Source: Desulfobacteraceae bacterium
GTDB lineage: Bacteria; Desulfobacterota; Desulfobacteria; Desulfobacterales; JAABPS01
Direction: 5' to 3'
DNA length: 17,892 nt
Assembly: GCA_011391835.1 (NCBI GenBank)
Contig: JAABPS010000014.1
Span: 1-17,892 of the forward strand
Shown here: positions 14,650 through 17,892 of the stretch, piece after piece
Position numbering within the stretch: the stretch's first letter is position 1
Layout: each line of letters begins with the position of its first letter
The notes under the pieces: model-generated
Seen by the model: the letters and a program-made list of their open reading frames with translations, nothing else
Database searches by the model: none
Told to the model about the DNA's origin: nothing
Program-made: the position numbers and the translations under genes

Positions 14650-15693
14650 TTAACAGGACGCCTTGAAATTGTTCATCTTGTCGCAAACGGTTCTTATATC
14701 TATGTTCACCGGGCAAAGACGAATACATCGGCCGCATCCAACGCACATGATGCCTTTATCATATTTATCCATGAAGTATTTAAGTTTATGCATGAAACGC
14801 TGCCTTACCCTGTGCACTTTTGTTTCTCTTGGGTTGTGCCCTGTTGTGTGAAGGGTAAAGAGCGGGAACATGCAGCTGTCCCAATTCCGCATGCGGACAC
14901 CTTTTTTTCCATGCGCCTCATCCTGAATATCAAAACACCAGCAGGTGGGGCAAACATACGTGCACGTGCCGCAATTTAAGCAGGAAAAGGAGATATCTTC
15001 CCAGAACGGGGCTTCATATAAATCAAGGATCGTTTTATCTTTAAGATTTTTAGTTTCTACTGCTGATGTGATTTTTGCTTCTGACTGGCTTTTTTTCTTC
15101 TCAATCAGAGATGGGTCATCAGCAGAAGTTTTCCAGCCTGCTTTTTCCAATAGTTCTTCGCCCTTTTTCGAGATAATTTTTGCCAGATAGTGATCCCCAA
15201 TATCCACCATCAGTACATCCAGGCCTTCTTCATTATAGGGCCCGCAACCCGTTGATGTGCAAAAACAGGTGCTGGACGGGTTATCACAAGCCATTCCAAT
15301 AAGGGTGGATGCTTCATAGGCCTGTATCCAGTAAGGGTCTTTATAATCCGATGTATCAAAATTCAGTTTAACCAGCATAAGCGCTTTCGCATCACAAGGC
15401 CTGATACCAAAAACAGCGCGGGGCGAAGCGTCTTTTTGAACTTCCTTCATAATATGATGATCTTCTTTAGCTTCATCCAGGCTGTATTGAAGCATGACCT
15501 CTGATTGAGGAAACGCAATGGATTTGGGTGACATGCGTGTATTTAAAAAATCAAAATCAGGGAGTTGATCTTTATCCAGCACTTGAAAATCGTGATAGGT
15601 ATCTTTTTTTACAGGGCCGATTAATTGATAAGCTGCTCTTAACTTATTGAGCCCCTCCGCCCATTTTTTTTTGTCAATCTTTATGACCTTCAT
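14650..15693 (-). CDS. flxB: FlxB-like iron-sulfur subunit (HydB/AsrA-type 4Fe-4S dicluster protein)
   Basis: The 347-residue product resembles sulfhydrogenase beta (HydB) and anaerobic sulfite reductase A. The N-terminal half has NTRMSPKSIAFPQSEVML and FGIRPCDAKAL, followed by TCFCTSTGCGP. The C-terminal half has two [4Fe-4S] sites: CLNCGTCTYVCPTCWCFD and CVGCGRCIRLCPVNIDI. It should relay electrons between the FlxA flavin subunit and the HdrA/FlxD module in the cytoplasm. No transmembrane segment or signal peptide is seen. The start ATG 15693 has AAGGG about ten bases upstream. It lies between flxC (61-base gap) and flxA. FlxB and FlxC naming follows similarity to the Desulfovibrio flx cluster and could be swapped. 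Confidence 0.85.
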   Translation of the reverse strand: MKVIKIDKKKWAEGLNKLRAAYQLIGPVKKDTYHDFQVLDKDQLPDFDFLNTRMSPKSIAFPQSEVMLQYSLDEAKEDHHIMKEVQKDASPRAVFGIRPCDAKALMLVKLNFDTSDYKDPYWIQAYEASTLIGMACDNPSSTCFCTSTGCGPYNEEGLDVLMVDIGDHYLAKIISKKGEELLEKAGWKTSADDPSLIEKKKSQSEAKITSAVETKNLKDKTILDLYEAPFWEDISFSCLNCGTCTYVCPTCWCFDIQDEAHGKKGVRMRNWDSCMFPLFTLHTTGHNPRETKVHRVRQRFMHKLKYFMDKYDKGIMCVGCGRCIRLCPVNIDIRTVCDKMNNFKASC

Positions 15694-15754
15694 AGCATTC
15701 GCCCTTGTAGTAAATTATTTTTGTACAGTTTTTCAGACAGTTACAGAAAATTAA

Positions 15755-16702
15755 TTATTTAATAAATTCATCGGGATCTGTCGGTTTAAATGTATCGAGT
15801 GGCGGACGTTCATCCATCGATAATCCGGCTTCCCAGTTAAATAGTTCAAAGCAATCTTTCTCAAGTTTTTTGGTAAACGCCCTGACATTAATTCCCATGG
15901 GGCACGCTCTCACGCACGCACCGCAGTCTGTGCATCGTCCAGCACAATGAAACGCTCTTAAAAAATGAAAGGTGCGCGTATCTGTCGGGTCCTGGCTCTT
16001 GCCAACCCATTGCGGTTTAGCTTCATCCACAAAGCATGTTGGACAATAGCAAAGCGGGCATGCGTTTCTACAGGCATAGCAGCGAATACAATTTTCCAGA
16101 AGATTATCAAAGTATTTCCATTTATCTTCAGGTGTCATTGCTTCGACTTTACGGACGTCTTCATACCTGTCCACATTCTTTTGCTCTTCAACCTTTTCTG
16201 CAGCCAGTTCATCATATATAACGGGATTTCGGTGTATGCAAATAGCGCAGTTTTCCTGAAGCACCTTGGACTTTTCAATGGTTTTCTCAACGCCATTGCC
16301 TTTAACAGTAATTTTACCTTGCTTCTCAGTAACTTCCGTTATTTCCTTTTCAAACATATCGGAAATCTTCTTACGGTCTATCATCCCCTTGCAAGGCACC
16401 CCGATAATTACCAATTGATCCCGCTTGATTTTATTTTCAATGATATGGGTGACGATATTTCTGGAGTCACATCCCTTGGCGATAATACCGATTTTTTCTT
16501 TTCGGTTTGGCAGGTAATTTGCCAGATTTATCCCGCAGTTACTGTCCCAGACAAAGCTCTTGATATCTTCGGCATTTTTCGCAAAGCACGGTTCATTGCT
16601 CATGGGCAGAGTACCTTTGCGGAAACCGATGATTATATCGACTTTTTTCTCTGTGAGAAGCCTTGTTGAAATTTCTTTTATTTTATCTATGTATTCTAAC
16701 AT
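15755..16702 (-). CDS. flxC: FlxC-like 4Fe-4S dicluster protein with F420-hydrogenase-beta-like N-terminus
   Basis: The 315-residue product has an N-terminal part like the coenzyme F420 hydrogenase/dehydrogenase beta family (IGIIAKGCDSRN, IIGVPCKGMI). In the middle is LQENCAICIHRNP. The C-terminal half has two cysteine sites, CIRCYACRNACPLCYCPTC and CAGRCTDCGACVRACPMGINV. It should bind two [4Fe-4S] clusters, perhaps more, and act as an electron relay of the complex. F420 use is not implied, since the flavin-site context is divergent. Its ATG at 16702 is one base after the flxD stop (TAA-C-ATG), so translation is closely coupled. That placement also argues that the flxD reading frame really runs through its internal UGA to this stop. 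Confidence 0.85.
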   Translation of the reverse strand: MLEYIDKIKEISTRLLTEKKVDIIIGFRKGTLPMSNEPCFAKNAEDIKSFVWDSNCGINLANYLPNRKEKIGIIAKGCDSRNIVTHIIENKIKRDQLVIIGVPCKGMIDRKKISDMFEKEITEVTEKQGKITVKGNGVEKTIEKSKVLQENCAICIHRNPVIYDELAAEKVEEQKNVDRYEDVRKVEAMTPEDKWKYFDNLLENCIRCYACRNACPLCYCPTCFVDEAKPQWVGKSQDPTDTRTFHFLRAFHCAGRCTDCGACVRACPMGINVRAFTKKLEKDCFELFNWEAGLSMDERPPLDTFKPTDPDEFIK

Positions 16703-16703
16703 G

Positions 16704-17150
16704 TTAAGCTACCTTGGACACTGTTTCTGCTACAGGTCTCTTTACGAAATTTTTATTTGGACCCAATGCTTTTATGGTTTTTGTCACTTCGTTAACTACC
16801 TGTACAAATTTTGTCGATTCCGCGGAGGAGATCCATGAAAACTGAATACGGCCGGGCTCAATTCCCATATGTTCTATCAGATTTATAAAAAGTGCAAACT
16901 TGCGACGGGCATAGTAATTACCTTCCAGGTAATGGCATTCTCCAGGATGTCACCCGGAAACCCAAACTCCATCTACCCCCTCCCGAAGGGCCGCCAGGGC
17001 AAATTTTGGACTCATACGCCCAGTACAGGGAATCCTGATAACCCGTATGTTCGGCGGGTATTCCATTCGGCTGACACCCGCCAGATCTGCGGCACCATAA
17101 CTGCACCAGCTGCATAAAAAACTTATTATTTTTGGTTCCCAGTCAGACAT
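16704..17150 (-). CDS. flxD: FlxD/MvhD-type iron-sulfur subunit, selenoprotein (in-frame UGA = Sec67)
   Basis: The frame opens at ATG 17150 with AAGGAG eight bases upstream. It reads FLCSWCSYGAADLAGVSR, IPCTGRMSPKFALAALREG and GVWVSG, then meets TGA at 16950-16952. In the same frame homology resumes at once with HPGECHYLEGNY and runs another 80 residues (RRKFALFINLIEHMGIEPG, SWISSAESTKF) to a TAA at 16704. MvhD-family proteins have GCHPGDCHY here, so UGA replaces a cysteine that is a candidate [2Fe-2S] ligand. The full length of 148 residues is normal for the family. Sec in MvhD/VhuD-type subunits is known from methanogens and from Desulfobacterota. The subunit passes electrons from the Flx module to HdrA. 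A conventional ORF caller would report a 66-residue fragment or nothing. Confidence 0.9.
16917..16952 (-). promoter_or_regulatory. Candidate bacterial SECIS element with its UGA
   Basis: On the minus strand UGA (16950-16952) is followed after 16 bases by a perfect six-base stem, ATTACC/GGTAAT (16928-16933 and 16917-16922), around the loop TGGAA (16923-16927). The UGA-to-loop distance is 22 bases and G is second in the loop, both within the usual range for bacterial SECIS hairpins bound by SelB. Confidence 0.7.
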
Positions 17151-17214
17151 TATTTTATCTCCTTATTTTTTGTGCGTGGCGGTGTTATACACGAACCTTG
17201 CCGTAAAAACAATT

Positions 17215-17892
17215 TTATTCTGCTGCATTCATTGCAAATATTTGAGCAAAAATCTGATTATTATCAAATCCTTTAAGATGAATGGCGCCGGACCGGCATG
17301 ATGCGACACACAACCCGCAGCCTTTGCATAAAATCGGATTTATTTCAGCCTTGCCTGCAAACCGTCCCTGTTCGGTAAACGAAGGAGCTGAATACGGACA
17401 AATAGAGACACATACGCCACATGAGCTGCAGTTCATTGGATCGGTAACTGCTATGGTTCCGCTCATGAATATATTTTTCCGCGCCAGCAAGGTCACCGCG
17501 CGGGATGCGGCGGCTTTAGCCTGAGCGATAGATTCATCAATAGGCTTCGGATAATGCGCCAGGCCGCACAGGAATACACCATCTGTTGCGAATTCCGAAG
17601 GGCCCAGCTTGGCATGACGTTCTATAAAGAAACCATCAGTATTCAGTGGGACTTTAAAAAAATTAGCTAATTGTTCGTCTTTGTTTGGTACAATTGCCGT
17701 AGCAAGCGTAACCAGATCGGTTTCAATTTCCACGCGTCGGCTGATAATCAGATCTGTGGCTTTTATCTTTAACTGACCATCTTTTATCACCACCTGGGGC
17801 TTGTTCTCCAAGTCAAATCTGATGAAAATAATACCGGCTTCTCTCGCCTTTTTGTATATATATTCTTTTTCACCATACGTTCTAATGTCTCT
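17215..17892 (-). CDS. hdrA: HdrA, C-terminal part (gene continues beyond the window)
   Basis: The frame is open from the window edge to a stop at 17215, giving 225 residues. The first residues (IRTYGEKEYIYKKARE, then GIIFIRF) and LVTLATAIVPNKDEQLAN, FATDGVFLCGLAHYPKPIDES and AQAKAAASRAVTLL are the C-terminal FAD/NAD-fold region of HdrA. Two ferredoxin-type [4Fe-4S] sites follow: CSSCGVCVSICPYSAP and CKGCGLCVASCRSGAI. A TTG at 17811 is only an internal leucine codon and not the start. HdrA carries the FAD that can bifurcate electrons in heterodisulfide-reductase complexes. It is upstream of flxD by 64 bases and leads the operon seen here. Whether hdrB and hdrC precede it cannot be seen. Confidence 0.93.
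   Translation of the reverse strand, partial: RDIRTYGEKEYIYKKAREAGIIFIRFDLENKPQVVIKDGQLKIKATDLIISRRVEIETDLVTLATAIVPNKDEQLANFFKVPLNTDGFFIERHAKLGPSEFATDGVFLCGLAHYPKPIDESIAQAKAAASRAVTLLARKNIFMSGTIAVTDPMNCSSCGVCVSICPYSAPSFTEQGRFAGKAEINPILCKGCGLCVASCRSGAIHLKGFDNNQIFAQIFAMNAAE

Noticed and set aside
16918..17115. Open frame overlapping flxD in another minus-strand frame
   Set aside because: Its translation has no family features; it is a shadow of flxD created by reading out of frame.
16704..17150. flxD as a frameshifted or nonsense pseudogene
   Set aside because: There is no frameshift: homology continues in the same frame straight after a single TGA, at a Cys column, with a SECIS-like hairpin and a full family length.

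Overview
The window reads as chromosome of an anaerobic sulfate-reducing bacterium, most likely Desulfobacterota (an inference from gene content; the species cannot be told). The evidence is a full-length DsrC with both redox cysteines, an HdrA/Flx electron-transfer operon, a siroheme decarboxylase subunit of the alternative haem pathway, and a selenocysteine codon inside the MvhD/FlxD-type gene. Coding density is high. No gap exceeds about 200 bases, and I see no tRNA, rRNA, CRISPR array or insertion sequence.

Layout. Bases 1-141 hold the tail of a plus-strand membrane protein. It converges on a minus-strand gene (138-1907) encoding an arsenate-reductase (ArsC) domain fused to a PAS/sigma-54 activator. 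A TIGR02757/DUF2400 gene lies just upstream of that (1993-2790). A short divergent promoter region separates it from the only complete plus-strand gene, a hybrid histidine kinase (2954-4897).

From 11262 down to 4925 runs a seven-gene minus-strand array with short gaps or overlaps. Its order is exported retropepsin-like protein, inactive transglutaminase with seven TM helices, RimK-like ATP-grasp ligase, SET-domain methyltransferase, pyruvoyl arginine decarboxylase, deoxyhypusine-synthase-like enzyme, agmatinase. The last three form a polyamine route: arginine to agmatine to putrescine, then an aminobutyl-transfer product such as homospermidine. The first three are a recurring but functionally obscure envelope/peptide-ligase trio. 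Having the two sets and a SET protein in one array is the best candidate here for an undescribed system.

From 13233 down to 11455 lie yjbQ, ahbA and a nitrilase-family amidohydrolase. Upstream of them is monocistronic-looking dsrC (13317-13637), with a strong ribosome site, its own promoter candidate and a clear hairpin terminator.

From 17892 down to 13785 is an operon in the order hdrA (partial), flxD, flxC, flxB, flxA. It encodes a flavin-based NADH/ferredoxin/heterodisulfide-reductase-type complex. The flxD gene is split by an in-frame UGA that almost certainly encodes selenocysteine: it sits at a conserved cysteine position, homology continues in frame afterwards, and a SECIS-like hairpin follows at the expected distance. 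This operon ends 148 bases before dsrC, whose C-terminal cysteine pair is a plausible electron acceptor for the complex.
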